Positions 8,427 to 17,302 of a DNA stretch of 32,588 nt are shown here, one piece after another. This stretch comes from Actinomycetota bacterium (GTDB lineage: Bacteria > Actinomycetota > Actinomycetes > Mycobacteriales > Pseudonocardiaceae): assembly GCA_021324675.1 (NCBI GenBank), contig JAJPIR010000298.1, positions 1-32,588 on the forward strand, in the 5' to 3' direction. The first letter of the stretch is position 1, and every line of letters starts with the position of its first letter. The notes under the pieces were generated by a model, which had not been told where the DNA came from, searched no databases, and worked only from the letters and a program-made list of their open reading frames with translations. A program made the position numbers and the translations under genes.

Positions 8427-9691
8427 GCAGGGGCGCGCTGGTGAGCCGGAGAGCAGTCCTCGCTGCTGGTGCTGCACTGGTTGCCGGTGGCTGCGCGGGC
8501 ACCGCCAGGTCGGGTTCTCGGCCCGAGCTGGTGTGGCTCACCGGTGGCATCACGTCCGCCGATCAGGGGCCTGCTCAGGACATCGTGACACGGTGGAATG
8601 CGCTTCACTCAACCGGGCCGCAGGTGCGGGTGGAGACGCTGCCGCAGTCTGCTGACGGGCAACGTTGGGTCCTCGCACTGGAACTTGGTGCAGGCCTGCC
8701 GAACTTCGACATCTTCGATCTCGACGAGGTCTGGACCGCGGAGTTCGCTCAGCACCGCTGGCTGGTAGATCTTGAAGACCTGCGCCCGGACATCGAGCAC
8801 GTGTCATTGTCCGGGCCGTTGCAGGGCGCGGAGTGGAACGGGAAGCTGTGGGCCGCGCCGTATGTCGCCGATGCCGGGATCCTCTACTACCGCTCGGATC
8901 TGGTGGACAGGCCGCCGACTACGTGGGATGAACTGATCGACATCGGCCGCCGGGTAGGTACGCAAAACGGCATCGCACCGTTTGTCGCCGACGGTGCCCC
9001 GTACGAGGGACTGGTGGTCCAGTACCTGGAGTACTTCTGGGACCTCGGCGGCGAAGTCCTCGATCGGGATGGCCAGTCGGTGCTGTTCCCGCTTGATAAG
9101 GCCGAGCAAGCCGCAGAATTCATGCGGGCGGCGTTTCGCGAGGGCACCTACGCTCCCGGGTTCGACACGATGAAACTGGAAGATGCCCGCAGGACATTCC
9201 AATCCGGCGAAGCGGTCTTCCTACGCTCGTGGCCGTATGCCTACCAGCAGATGAACGGGGCCGACAAGGATAGCCAGGTTGCCGGGAAGGTCGGCATTGC
9301 GTCGCTGCCGGGATTCCGCGGTAACCGGCCGGTCGCCACGCTGGGCGGTCACAATCTCGCGGTGAGCGCTTCCTCTCGCAACATCTCCGCGGCAACCGAG
9401 TTCGTCCGATTCGTCGCGACTTCCCGCGAGGTGCAACGCAGGCTGGCCCAGCAGCATTCGCTGGCTCCGACGCTCGCGGCTACCTACGATGACCTGGCCG
9501 CCGACCCGATGATGGCGCTGCTGGCAAGGGTGTTGCCGGCAGCCAAGCCGCGGCCCATCACAACGGAATGGGCCACCATCAGTGCGGAGATGCAGCGGCA
9601 GATCTTTGCCGCCTACACCGGCACTCGCGAACCGAAGATCGCGACCGAGGAGCTGCGTAGCTTCCTTGTCGCCATCGTCAGCGGCGGCTGA
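8423..9691 (+). CDS. Extracellular solute-binding lipoprotein (family 1 type)
   Basis: This is a 422-residue substrate-binding protein with a SRRAVLAAGAAL signal segment, which has twin-arginine character, and a lipobox-like VAGGC (Cys24). The mature part has family 1 (sugar-binding, MalE-like) features: IVTRWNALH near the N-terminus, FDIFDLDEVW, WAAPYVADAGILYYRSDL, PTTWDEL, and a C-terminal helical lobe. No permease or ATPase genes are nearby, so it is unlikely to serve a classical ABC importer encoded here. It is locked into the kinase operon by ATGA overlap with pknG and a five-base gap to the phosphatase gene. A sensory role, as a second ligand receptor for the kinase circuit, is a reasonable inference. 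Confidence 0.88.
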   Translation: MSRGALVSRRAVLAAGAALVAGGCAGTARSGSRPELVWLTGGITSADQGPAQDIVTRWNALHSTGPQVRVETLPQSADGQRWVLALELGAGLPNFDIFDLDEVWTAEFAQHRWLVDLEDLRPDIEHVSLSGPLQGAEWNGKLWAAPYVADAGILYYRSDLVDRPPTTWDELIDIGRRVGTQNGIAPFVADGAPYEGLVVQYLEYFWDLGGEVLDRDGQSVLFPLDKAEQAAEFMRAAFREGTYAPGFDTMKLEDARRTFQSGEAVFLRSWPYAYQQMNGADKDSQVAGKVGIASLPGFRGNRPVATLGGHNLAVSASSRNISAATEFVRFVATSREVQRRLAQQHSLAPTLAATYDDLAADPMMALLARVLPAAKPRPITTEWATISAEMQRQIFAAYTGTREPKIATEELRSFLVAIVSGG

Positions 9692-9696
9692 CCCCC

Positions 9697-10626
9697 GTGC
9701 CCGGCCAGTTCTGCCCACATTGTGCTGAGCAGGTGTGCCAGCGTGATCGGTACTGCGAGCAATGCGGCGCTTGGGTGGCAGATCTGCGGCGAGATCGGGT
9801 CGAGATTGACGTTGGAGTAGCTGCTGGCGTGAGCGATCGGGGCCGGCGGCACCACCGCAATGAGGATGCACTCGCGCTGCGCGGCTCCGGTCCCAGCCGC
9901 AACAGCGCAGCGGTGGCGATCGTCTGCGACGGCGTGTCGTCATCGGCTCGTCCAGACGAGGCGTCGGAGACCGCCGCCGAAGTCGCCGCCGAGTCACTCG
10001 TGACCGCGCTACAGACTCATAACAGTCCAGCCGCCGCGACCCGGCTGGCCATCCATGCCGCAGACAAGGCAGTGGCAGCGCTGGCCGATGCCGGTCCCAC
10101 CGGCGGGAAGACCCCGGCGTGCACGTTCGTCTCAGCCATCGTGACCGGCAACACTGTGACCGTTGGCTGGGTAGGAGACAGCCGGGCGTACTGGATTCCA
10201 GTGGCTCACGCCAACTCCGCGCCCACCCGGCTCACCAGCGACGACTCCTGGCTGGCCCAGGTAGTGGAAGCCGGCATCCTCAGCCCCGCTCAGGCGGCTG
10301 CCGATCGGCGCGCGCACACCATCACTGCCTGGTTAGGCGAGGACGGGCAACAGGTCGAGCCCCATGTCGTCACCATCGAACCCGATGGGCCAGGCGTGGT
10401 GGTGATCTGTACCGATGGATTGTGGAACTATCTCGACAGCGTGGAGGAGCTAGCTGCCGCCGTGCCAGCGCAGGCATTGCACGATCCCTTGGGTGCGGCT
10501 CGCCGGCTTGTCGAGGTCGCGCTGCGCTCCGGAGGCCGTGACAACATCACTGTCGCCGTGCTTCCCTTCGCCAGTGACCTCGTTGATGCCTCAATCGCGC
10601 CGCACCTCGCCATGACGATCTCATGA
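9697..10626 (+). CDS. PP2C-family Ser/Thr phosphatase with N-terminal zinc ribbon
   Basis: This 309-residue protein starts at GTG 9697. Residues 6-23 form a zinc ribbon (C6, C9, C20, C23). A complete PP2C domain follows: RHHRNEDAL, VCDGVSSS, VGWVGDSRAYW, ICTDGLWNY and GGRDNITVAVL. The metal-binding aspartates at the expected NED, CDG, TDG and GRDN sites are all present, so it should be an active Mg/Mn-dependent phosphatase. It has no transmembrane segment and is predicted cytoplasmic. It lies between the pknG-linked genes and a VWA gene and overlaps the latter as ATGA. The simplest reading is that it reverses phosphorylation by the PknG-like kinase. Confidence 0.92.
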   Translation: MPGQFCPHCAEQVCQRDRYCEQCGAWVADLRRDRVEIDVGVAAGVSDRGRRHHRNEDALALRGSGPSRNSAAVAIVCDGVSSSARPDEASETAAEVAAESLVTALQTHNSPAAATRLAIHAADKAVAALADAGPTGGKTPACTFVSAIVTGNTVTVGWVGDSRAYWIPVAHANSAPTRLTSDDSWLAQVVEAGILSPAQAAADRRAHTITAWLGEDGQQVEPHVVTIEPDGPGVVVICTDGLWNYLDSVEELAAAVPAQALHDPLGAARRLVEVALRSGGRDNITVAVLPFASDLVDASIAPHLAMTIS

Positions 10627-11954
10627 CCAGCAGCACAGATGACTTCACCGGCGCGGTGCACCAGAACCCGTACCTGGCTGCCGGTACCCGTGAGGTCCAT
10701 GCCGTCATCACTGTCGACGCGCGCGGAAATCCCGAGACGGCAGCGCCAACTGCTGCCGAGGTCATCATCGTGGACTGCTCAGGCTCGATGGGCTTTCCCG
10801 CAGAGAAAATCGTCAAGGTGAAGGAGGCGGTTCGCGCTGCCATCGACGAACTGCGCGACGGGGCACGATTCGCGCTGATCGCTGGATCGGCGGGTGGCCG
10901 GATGCTGTGGCCAGCCGAGCCGGCGTTGGCAGTCGCCGACTCGAGGACACGCAGCCAGGCCAAGGATGCGCTACGGCGGTTGGATCCCGGCGGTGGAACC
11001 ACCATCGGAGCGTGGCTACGACTGGCCGGCCAGTTGCTCGCCGAGCATCCCGCGGCGATCCGGCACGCCATCCTGCTGACCGATGGTCGAAACCAGCACG
11101 AGTCTGCTGAACAACTGCATGCCGCCGTGCGCGACTGTGCGGGGCTGTTCAGGTGTGACTGCCGCGGGGTCGGGACCGACTGGTCGATGGCTGAACTGCG
11201 CATGATCTGCTCTGCGCTGGGCGGCACGGTGGACCTCGTGGCCGAACCCGCAGACCTGGCGGAGCATTTCCGTGCCCTGATGGCCACGTCGATGCGCAAG
11301 TCGATCGCCGAGGTGGATCTGCGGTTGTGGACGCCAGTGGGCGCCACCGTCAGGTTCGTCAAGCAGACCGCGCCGACCCTGCTGGCTCTCAGCCCCCACC
11401 GAACCCACGTCGACCCGCTGACCAGCGACTACCCGACGGCGTCCTGGGGCACAGAAAGCCGTGACTACCACATATGTATCGATGTGGAGCCAGGCGGTGT
11501 CGGGGAGGAGAAGCTTGCCGGCCGGGTGACCTTCGTGCAGACCGGCGCCCACGGCAGTGCCCAGCGGCTTCGGCAGGTATTCCGGCATACCGAACCAGAC
11601 GGGAGTACCAACGAGTTTCCCGACGCGAGAATCCGCGCGATCTGGACTGAGGATCTCGCGCTCTCCACAGTGATCAACGACAAGGTCGCCCTGGTCACCG
11701 GGAGAGCCGAGTTGGCCAAGGCGGTCCAAGACGGCCTGGCGGCCCATCGCGCCACGGAAGCGGATCTGGCCGTCGATTGCCTGAATCGAGCGCGAAAGCT
11801 CGCCGAGGAATACGACGAGGACAGCGTGCTGGCCCGGCTCGACCGGATATTTGACCCGGACACCGGTACGTTCCAGCTGGATCAGCTGAGCGCCCGGGAG
11901 GAGATGGGTCTGGATATCGAGTCGACGAAGACCACGCCGCTCAGCCGCGGTTAA
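10623..11954 (+). CDS. VWA domain protein with intact MIDAS motif
   Basis: This 443-residue cytoplasmic protein has a von Willebrand factor A domain from about residue 26 to 220. The metal-ion-dependent adhesion site is complete, with DCSGSMG at 51-57, a threonine in GGGTTIGAW and an aspartate in LLTDGRNQHE. The C-terminal half is beta-rich and then helical, with no signal peptide or membrane anchor. Intracellular VWA proteins encoded next to kinase and PP2C genes are usually assembly or adaptor partners whose binding is controlled by phosphorylation. It overlaps the phosphatase gene by four bases and precedes the FHA gene by about 20 bases. Confidence 0.88.
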   Translation: MTSSTDDFTGAVHQNPYLAAGTREVHAVITVDARGNPETAAPTAAEVIIVDCSGSMGFPAEKIVKVKEAVRAAIDELRDGARFALIAGSAGGRMLWPAEPALAVADSRTRSQAKDALRRLDPGGGTTIGAWLRLAGQLLAEHPAAIRHAILLTDGRNQHESAEQLHAAVRDCAGLFRCDCRGVGTDWSMAELRMICSALGGTVDLVAEPADLAEHFRALMATSMRKSIAEVDLRLWTPVGATVRFVKQTAPTLLALSPHRTHVDPLTSDYPTASWGTESRDYHICIDVEPGGVGEEKLAGRVTFVQTGAHGSAQRLRQVFRHTEPDGSTNEFPDARIRAIWTEDLALSTVINDKVALVTGRAELAKAVQDGLAAHRATEADLAVDCLNRARKLAEEYDEDSVLARLDRIFDPDTGTFQLDQLSAREEMGLDIESTKTTPLSRG

Positions 11955-11973
11955 TAGTCGGCTGATAGTAGGC

Positions 11974-12501
11974 GTGGCCATGGCTGACAATGCCGCCGAG
12001 TCCTGCCCGCGGTGTCAGGAACCCCGGATTGGGCTTTTTTGCGAGCGATGCGGTCATACCTATATCGGGATGGCAGCGCACACGCCGCCATCATGGTGGG
12101 CCGTCATAGCCCCGGACCGGGAATACTTCAAAGCCGGAATAGGAAACGCAAAAAAGTTCACCTTCCCCGCCAACGTCCGTCCCCGGCGGATCAAACTGAC
12201 CGGCGCAGCAGTCCGGATCGGTCGGCACAGCGCCTCACGAGGCATCACCCCCGAGATCGACCTTGCCGAGCCACCGGCTGACCCCGGGGTCTCCCGTGAG
12301 CACGCCAGGCTCATCGCCCAGCCCGACGGCAGCTGGGCGGTACTCGATGAAGGATCGACCAACGGCACCTACATCAATAGCGATCCGCACCGGATACCCA
12401 TCGACCAGCAGATCCGGCTGTCCGATGGTGACTGCGTCCACCTCGGTGTCTGGACCACGATCATTCTGGTAGCCGACCCTGCGCCAAGAGGCGCCGTCTG
12501 A
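11974..12501 (+). CDS. FHA domain protein with N-terminal zinc ribbon
   Basis: This protein has 175 residues from GTG 11974; an ATG at 11980 is an equally plausible start and changes only two residues. Residues 12-28 form a zinc ribbon (CPRCQEPRIGLFCERCGH). A short linker follows, then an FHA domain at about 70-165 with AVRIGRHSASRGITPEIDL, VSREHARL, DEGSTNGTYIN and LSDGDCVHLGVWT. The Arg of the GR motif, the Ser of SREH and the N of STNGT are all present, so phosphothreonine binding is expected. It is the last gene of the kinase operon and parallels GarA/OdhI, the FHA targets of PknG. However, I see no obvious N-terminal threonine phosphorylation segment like the GarA ETTS motif. Confidence 0.9.
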   Translation: MAMADNAAESCPRCQEPRIGLFCERCGHTYIGMAAHTPPSWWAVIAPDREYFKAGIGNAKKFTFPANVRPRRIKLTGAAVRIGRHSASRGITPEIDLAEPPADPGVSREHARLIAQPDGSWAVLDEGSTNGTYINSDPHRIPIDQQIRLSDGDCVHLGVWTTIILVADPAPRGAV

Positions 12502-12632
12502 ATAGCGTGCGAGTGGCATGCTTGGTGACACGAGATCTCCGCAGACCGCAGGATACGGCGGTATGGCGCTGCTGCACCGGGATGTGCCGGGTGCACCGGC
12601 TCGCGATCGATGCGACGCCTACCCTTCGTCTT

Positions 12633-13931
12633 GTGGCTGACTATCTGCCGACCGCGCCCTACCGCGGCACCCGTGACTTCCTGCCGCCTGAGATGAGCGT
12701 GCGGACCCAGGTGTTCGAAACCCTGTACGAGGTGATCGAGCGCTACGGGTACGTGCGATACGACGGCCCGACCCTGGAACCGGTGGAGATCTACGAGGCG
12801 AAGTCCAGCCAAGAGATCGTGCAGCAGCAGCTGTACACGTTGACCGACCGCGGCGGCCGGCGGCTGGCGATACGGCCGGAGATGACCCCGTCGGTCGCGC
12901 GCATCATTGCCGGCAATGCCGGCAAGCTCCAGTTCCCGGTGCGCTGGTACAGCCACCCGAACTGTCACCGTTACGAGCGTCCGCAACGCGGCCGCGTCCG
13001 TGAGCACTGGCAGATCAACGTCGACGTGTTCGGGTCCGATAGCCCGGCCTGTGAAATCGAGATCTTTGAATTGATTTCTGACATGATGGCCGCGCTGAAA
13101 GCGTCACCGGACATGTGGGTGCTCCGGGTGAGTGACCGGGTGCTGCTGAACGCGATCCTGACGACGATGGTCGAGGTATTACCCGAGCAAATCAGAGACG
13201 TCAGCGCACTGATCGACCGGTGGGAGAAATACCCGCAAGACGAACTGGCTCAAGACGCCGCCGAACTTGGCCTGACCGACAAGCAATTCCACCGGCTGGG
13301 CGAGATTCTCAACGCCGGCGAAAACTTGCTCGACGAACTACCCAGCGACGCGCGGGAACAGTCACTCTTGATGCGCGTGCTGGACAGCGAGGCCCGAGAT
13401 CTGATCACCTTCGACCCGAGGATCGTGCGGGGATTCGATTACTACACGTCCACCGTCTTCGAAGTTTTCGACACCAATCCGGAGAATCGCCGCTCACTTT
13501 TCGGCGGTGGCCGGTACGCCAATCTGGTCGGGCTGTTCTGCAATGCCCGGATTCCCGGGATCGGGTTCGGCATGGGCGACGTCACCCTGATGGATTTCCT
13601 CGGCACGCACGGCTTGCTGCCCGCACCGCGCAGCGAAGTCGACGTCGCCGTCATCCCGGTGGATGCGACGCTGGCCGAACCGGCCCGGCAGGTGGCCCGC
13701 GAGCTGCGTCAGGCAGGGCTGCGCACCAGCACCCCGCTTGAGATCCGGAAGCTGGGCAAGGAACTGGCCCGAGCCAACCGCTCCGGAGCCCCGGTGACGG
13801 TGATCGTCGGATCTGACGAGTGGTCCGCGGGCACCGTCACCATCCGCAACATGGCAACTGGAGACCAGCAGCAGGTGACCCTCCGTGCTGCACCATCAGC
13901 GGTCGCCGCGATCCTGGCCCTCGGTGGATGA
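12633..13931 (+). CDS. hisS: Histidyl-tRNA synthetase, non-classical type (probable second copy)
   Basis: This class II synthetase has about 432 residues from GTG 12633. That start puts the protein at VADYLPTAPYRGTRDFLPPEM, where HisRS proteins normally begin. The ORF extends upstream to GTG 12507, but no start shows a clear ribosome-binding site. Recognisable sites include LYTLTDRGGRRLAIRPEMTPSVAR, motif 2 HRYERPQRGR, the histidine-specific RGFDYYTSTVFE, FGGGRYANLVG, and an anticodon-binding domain from VDVAVIPVD to the end. The RPEMTP and GFGMGDVTLMDFL forms place it in a HisRS branch distinct from the usual actinobacterial enzyme (RPEGTAS type). It is probably an extra, transferred copy, perhaps for stress or self-resistance. 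The housekeeping copy is not in this window, so this cannot be tested here. Confidence 0.85.
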   Translation: MADYLPTAPYRGTRDFLPPEMSVRTQVFETLYEVIERYGYVRYDGPTLEPVEIYEAKSSQEIVQQQLYTLTDRGGRRLAIRPEMTPSVARIIAGNAGKLQFPVRWYSHPNCHRYERPQRGRVREHWQINVDVFGSDSPACEIEIFELISDMMAALKASPDMWVLRVSDRVLLNAILTTMVEVLPEQIRDVSALIDRWEKYPQDELAQDAAELGLTDKQFHRLGEILNAGENLLDELPSDAREQSLLMRVLDSEARDLITFDPRIVRGFDYYTSTVFEVFDTNPENRRSLFGGGRYANLVGLFCNARIPGIGFGMGDVTLMDFLGTHGLLPAPRSEVDVAVIPVDATLAEPARQVARELRQAGLRTSTPLEIRKLGKELARANRSGAPVTVIVGSDEWSAGTVTIRNMATGDQQQVTLRAAPSAVAAILALGG

Positions 13932-14325
13932 TCACGCTCGGCGCCGGCGCGCCTGGCGTCTCCCGCGGGGCACCAGAAACGCCGCCGATGTCCGGGTAGA
14001 CCATGTGGTTGATGACCAATCTCTGCTCTTTCACAAAGAGTGATGACAACTCGCGCGCCACTCGCCCAGCGGGCGTCTTCACGGATTTCGGGACATCCTG
14101 CTAGCCTCGCGATATTAGAAACTTCGACCGCGGTTTCTTTAGGGGAGCGCGGCAGGTTGCCATATGACAACCGGCCGTTCCTGGGTAAACGCATGATAGC
14201 GATCGCAATCCTCGATCAGCGGACATATTCTCAGCTGGTGCATCAAACTGAGACACCGGTAATTTATTCGAGGCGGCGGCTTGCATGTGCATCAGTACGT
14301 TAGTTTCTCCGGGAGCGCGCCAGGC
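13932..14325 (+). other. Gene-free intergenic region upstream of the LAL regulator
   Basis: This stretch of about 390 bases holds no ORF with recognisable protein character on either strand. It is visibly more AT-rich in its second half than its neighbours, which fits a promoter region for the large regulator. A small perfect hairpin, CTCTTT-CAC-AAAGAG, lies at 14026-14040. It has no following T-run, so I do not call it a terminator. No tRNA or riboswitch fold was recognised. Confidence 0.5.
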
Positions 14326-17268
14326 ATGAGGATGGCCGCAGCCAGTTCCTTCTGCGCCGGAGGCAAAAACCAACGGTTGGTCTCCGTCCGCGGACGGGAA
14401 CTCGCTGTGTTGCGGCAGGAATGGCAGCGCAGCACGTTGGGTGAGCTACGAGTGGCCTTGGTACTGGGCGACCCGGGCATGGGGAAAACGCGGCTGGCAG
14501 CGGAACTGGTACCGCGCTGCACCGAGTTCCCCAGCCGGGTGCTCGTGCACAACTGCCTGTTGCACAGCATGCCGCCGTTGGGGCCGTGGGCGGAGACTCT
14601 TCGCTTACGTGCGGGTGGCCCCGTCGGTGATCGAGCCTGCCAGATGTGCGGGAGTGGACTTGATCAGCTTTCCCCGCTGCTGCGCCGGGCTGGTACCGGC
14701 CACGATCCACCTTCGTGCACGGATGCTCTGCGCTACCACTTGGTCGAGTGGATCCCGGGTCTGCTGGCCGCCGCCAGCAGGGACCGGCCGATCGTCCTGG
14801 TCCTCGACGACGTGCACCGCGGTGATGACGCAGTGTGGCAGATGCTGCTGAGGCTGGGCCGGGACTGTCCAGGCAGCCGCTTGTTCGTGCTGGCCACGGC
14901 TCGGCCAGCAGAGCTGGCCAAGAGCAGGACCGTGCTGGAGGTGTTGCATGCCCTGGAGCAAGGCGGGCAGGTACGCCGGATTGCGCTCGCACCGTTGTCC
15001 CGGCGAGACATCCGGGAGCTGGCGGCGGGTGCCCTGGGGCAAGACCGGGTGCCCGCCGCGCTGGTGGACTGGTTGACCGCACGCGCCGAGGGCAATCTCC
15101 GGTTCGCCGTGGGCCTGCTGGAGGGATTGGTCGAGGGCCACGCGGACGTCCACGCGCCCGATCTGGATCAGGTTCCCGAGCGGCTGGCCCGCTGGATACG
15201 CACGGAACTGGCCGGATCCGAGCCGCCGGCCCTGGCCGTCCTGGAGCTGCTAGCGGTGGCCGGCGATGCGCTCGACCCAGACGATCTGGCCAGGATCACC
15301 CGGCTGCCCACCGAGCACGTCGCAGTCGTCCTGGAGCAACTGTCACGGTCCGGCACGATCGTCGAGCAGCAGCGCGAGGGGTCCCTGGGCTACAGGTTGG
15401 CCTGGGTGCTCACCGGGGAGGTGCTGTACGGCGACATCGGCGCCGCCAGGCGGCGGGTGCTGCACCGGCGGGTGGCGGCGACGTTGCTCGCCTCAGGCCG
15501 GACTGATGCTGCGGCATCGCACTACATCCGCGCCGCGCAGGCGGGGGATGGCGAGGCAATCATCGCCCTGATCGAGCTGGTCGGCCGAGCTCGCCAGCAA
15601 GGATCCGATGCCCTGGCGTGGCGGATCGTCTCAGCGTTACGGGATCTGCTGCCAGCCGGCGATGAGCGCTGGAACCAGCTGTTCGATGCATTGGTCCAGC
15701 GACCGAACTGGGGAATCGTCGATCGGACCGAACACTATGTGGCCGAGGTCGCCGCAGTGCAGCGGATGCGGCAACTGCTGCCCAGGGTGCGTGACCTACA
15801 ACGGCAGGCCGAGTACCGGTTGTGGCTAGCGGGCCTGTTCGCCTACGGGGCAGGCAACGTCGAGGCAGGTGCACGCGAGTGCTGGCAGGCTTTCGCCCTG
15901 TGCCAGCGGGCCGGCTGCCGCGGCGCGGCTCGATCAGCTGCCATCGAGCTGGCCAAGATTCGCGGCTGGGCCGGTGATCTGCGCGGCGAAGAGGTCGCAG
16001 CACAACAGCTGCTGAGCGAGGCTGAACGGGCCGGAGACCAACGAGGGATCGCGGAGGCACTAGCCGCATTGGGCCACACGCTGGGCTGGCAGGGCCGGTT
16101 CGACGCAGCCGAGAAGGTCCTGCTGCGCAGCATCGACCTGGCCGCGGCCGCGGCGCAGCTGCCGTGGATGTCACAGAGCCTGGCGCTACTGGCCTGCCTG
16201 GATGCCTGCCGGGGCGACCTGATCTCGGCTCGCACCCGGTGTGCGCAAGCAGCCGAATCCAGCCCACCGGATGACCCGACGATCGGGCGCTGCGGTGAGT
16301 TCATCGAACTGCTCGCCGGAGACCTGACCATGGCGCAAGCGCATGCCCGCCAGGCACAACGCCACGAGCCAGCGGCTCGGTGCCGCGTCCCGGTCCGGCT
16401 GGCGAGCCGTGCGGCGATGGCCGCAGCAGAGCGGGGCGACCCTACTGGCGCCCGCCGGCACCTTCAGCACATCACGGATCCCGAAGGCGGGAAGCTCGGG
16501 ATCCTTGAGCCCCTGTACTGGTGGGCGGAGGGAGTAGTGGCCAGAGCCGAGGGCCGGCTGAGCGCTGCTGCCACCGCGCTGCGGCGTGCGGTCAAGGGCT
16601 ACTCGGCAATGGGTGCCTACGCCCTCTGGGGATTTGTGCTGGCCGACCTGGCCGAGATCACCGTGAACACCGAGGATGGTGACGCCGCCGACGCCGCAGC
16701 CAGCATCACGCAGTGGGCGGGTGACAATGCCCGCCGCACGGGTGCGCCGATCCACCAGACCTTGCATCTGCTGGTCAGCGCGTGGGCTCTCATCGGGCAG
16801 CATCGCCATGACGCGGCGGCACGAGCAGCACGGCAAGCTGCCGAAGGGTTCAGCATTCGCGGATACGTGCTGCTGGCCGCGCGGGCCCGGATCGCTTACG
16901 CGGACGCGATACAACGATCTGACCGTGCTGCGGCCGAGGAAGCGTTGCGGCACGCAGCCGCCACATTCGACGAATGCGGCGCCATGATGCGGCATCAGGA
17001 AGCGCGCGCCCGGCTGCGGCAACTCGGGCTAACCAGACGGTACGCCTCGCCGACCGAACCCGCCCTGGCGTCGCTCACCAGACGCGAGCGCCAGGTCGCT
17101 GCGCTGGCCGCCGGTGGCTACACTGCCGCACAGATCGCTATCCAGCTACACATCGGGGTACGGACCGTCGAAACGCATCTCGCGCGCAGCTACCCCAAAC
17201 TCGGAATTACCTGCAAGCAGCAGCTGGTTCACCGCGCCGCGGAACTCGGATTCAGCTCAAGTCCGTAG
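14326..17268 (+). CDS. Large AAA/LuxR-family (LAL-type) transcriptional regulator
   Basis: This protein has 980 residues from ATG 14326, which has GGGAG about ten bases upstream. A TTG at 14281 would add 15 residues but lacks a ribosome-binding site. An N-terminal STAND/AAA ATPase carries Walker A GDPGMGKT (48-55) and Walker B-like IVLVLDDVHRGDD (about 160-172). A long helical, TPR-like middle follows. The C-terminal LuxR helix-turn-helix runs from SLTRRERQVAALAAGGYT through VETHLARSYPKLG. Such LAL regulators commonly activate secondary-metabolite clusters in actinomycetes. It ends about 250 bases from the terpene locus, and a TCCGTA palindrome matching those upstream of encapsulin 1 overlaps its stop region. 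It is a natural candidate regulator of that locus, by inference. Confidence 0.88.
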   Translation: MRMAAASSFCAGGKNQRLVSVRGRELAVLRQEWQRSTLGELRVALVLGDPGMGKTRLAAELVPRCTEFPSRVLVHNCLLHSMPPLGPWAETLRLRAGGPVGDRACQMCGSGLDQLSPLLRRAGTGHDPPSCTDALRYHLVEWIPGLLAAASRDRPIVLVLDDVHRGDDAVWQMLLRLGRDCPGSRLFVLATARPAELAKSRTVLEVLHALEQGGQVRRIALAPLSRRDIRELAAGALGQDRVPAALVDWLTARAEGNLRFAVGLLEGLVEGHADVHAPDLDQVPERLARWIRTELAGSEPPALAVLELLAVAGDALDPDDLARITRLPTEHVAVVLEQLSRSGTIVEQQREGSLGYRLAWVLTGEVLYGDIGAARRRVLHRRVAATLLASGRTDAAASHYIRAAQAGDGEAIIALIELVGRARQQGSDALAWRIVSALRDLLPAGDERWNQLFDALVQRPNWGIVDRTEHYVAEVAAVQRMRQLLPRVRDLQRQAEYRLWLAGLFAYGAGNVEAGARECWQAFALCQRAGCRGAARSAAIELAKIRGWAGDLRGEEVAAQQLLSEAERAGDQRGIAEALAALGHTLGWQGRFDAAEKVLLRSIDLAAAAAQLPWMSQSLALLACLDACRGDLISARTRCAQAAESSPPDDPTIGRCGEFIELLAGDLTMAQAHARQAQRHEPAARCRVPVRLASRAAMAAAERGDPTGARRHLQHITDPEGGKLGILEPLYWWAEGVVARAEGRLSAAATALRRAVKGYSAMGAYALWGFVLADLAEITVNTEDGDAADAAASITQWAGDNARRTGAPIHQTLHLLVSAWALIGQHRHDAAARAARQAAEGFSIRGYVLLAARARIAYADAIQRSDRAAAEEALRHAAATFDECGAMMRHQEARARLRQLGLTRRYASPTEPALASLTRRERQVAALAAGGYTAAQIAIQLHIGVRTVETHLARSYPKLGITCKQQLVHRAAELGFSSSP

Positions 17269-17277
17269 TTATACGGA
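17262..17277. promoter_or_regulatory. TCCGTA-N4-TACGGA palindrome (operator-like)
   Basis: A perfect 6-bp inverted repeat, TCCGTA GTTA TACGGA, spans the stop codon of the LAL regulator. The same half-sites with a five-base spacer occur twice upstream of encapsulin 1 (18794-18810 and 18879-18895). A shared DNA-binding protein is likely, but its identity is unknown. Confidence 0.45.
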
Positions 17278-17281
17278 AACC

Positions 17282-17302
17282 GCCGATATCCTCCGTATCG
17301 GC
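17282..17302. terminator. Possible bidirectional terminator hairpin
   Basis: A perfect 7-bp stem, GCCGATA / TATCGGC, with a seven-base loop lies just after the LAL regulator stop, in the gap before the convergent terpene cyclase gene. There is no T-tract. An alternative reading is part of an operator, since TCCGTA also appears inside it (17292-17297). Confidence 0.3.

Noticed and set aside
9697-10626. PP2C as a degenerate pseudophosphatase
   Set aside because: All four metal-binding aspartate motifs are present, so an active enzyme is expected.
13560-13620. HisRS motif 3 reads GMGDVTL, without the usual arginine
   Set aside because: As far as I recall, this form is typical of the RPEMTP branch of HisRS, so it is a lineage feature and not evidence of inactivation.
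13837-14082. Minus-strand ORF covering the gap after hisS
   Set aside because: Its first 50 codons look mildly protein-like, but it runs into hisS antisense, has no family match I recognise and no ribosome-binding site.
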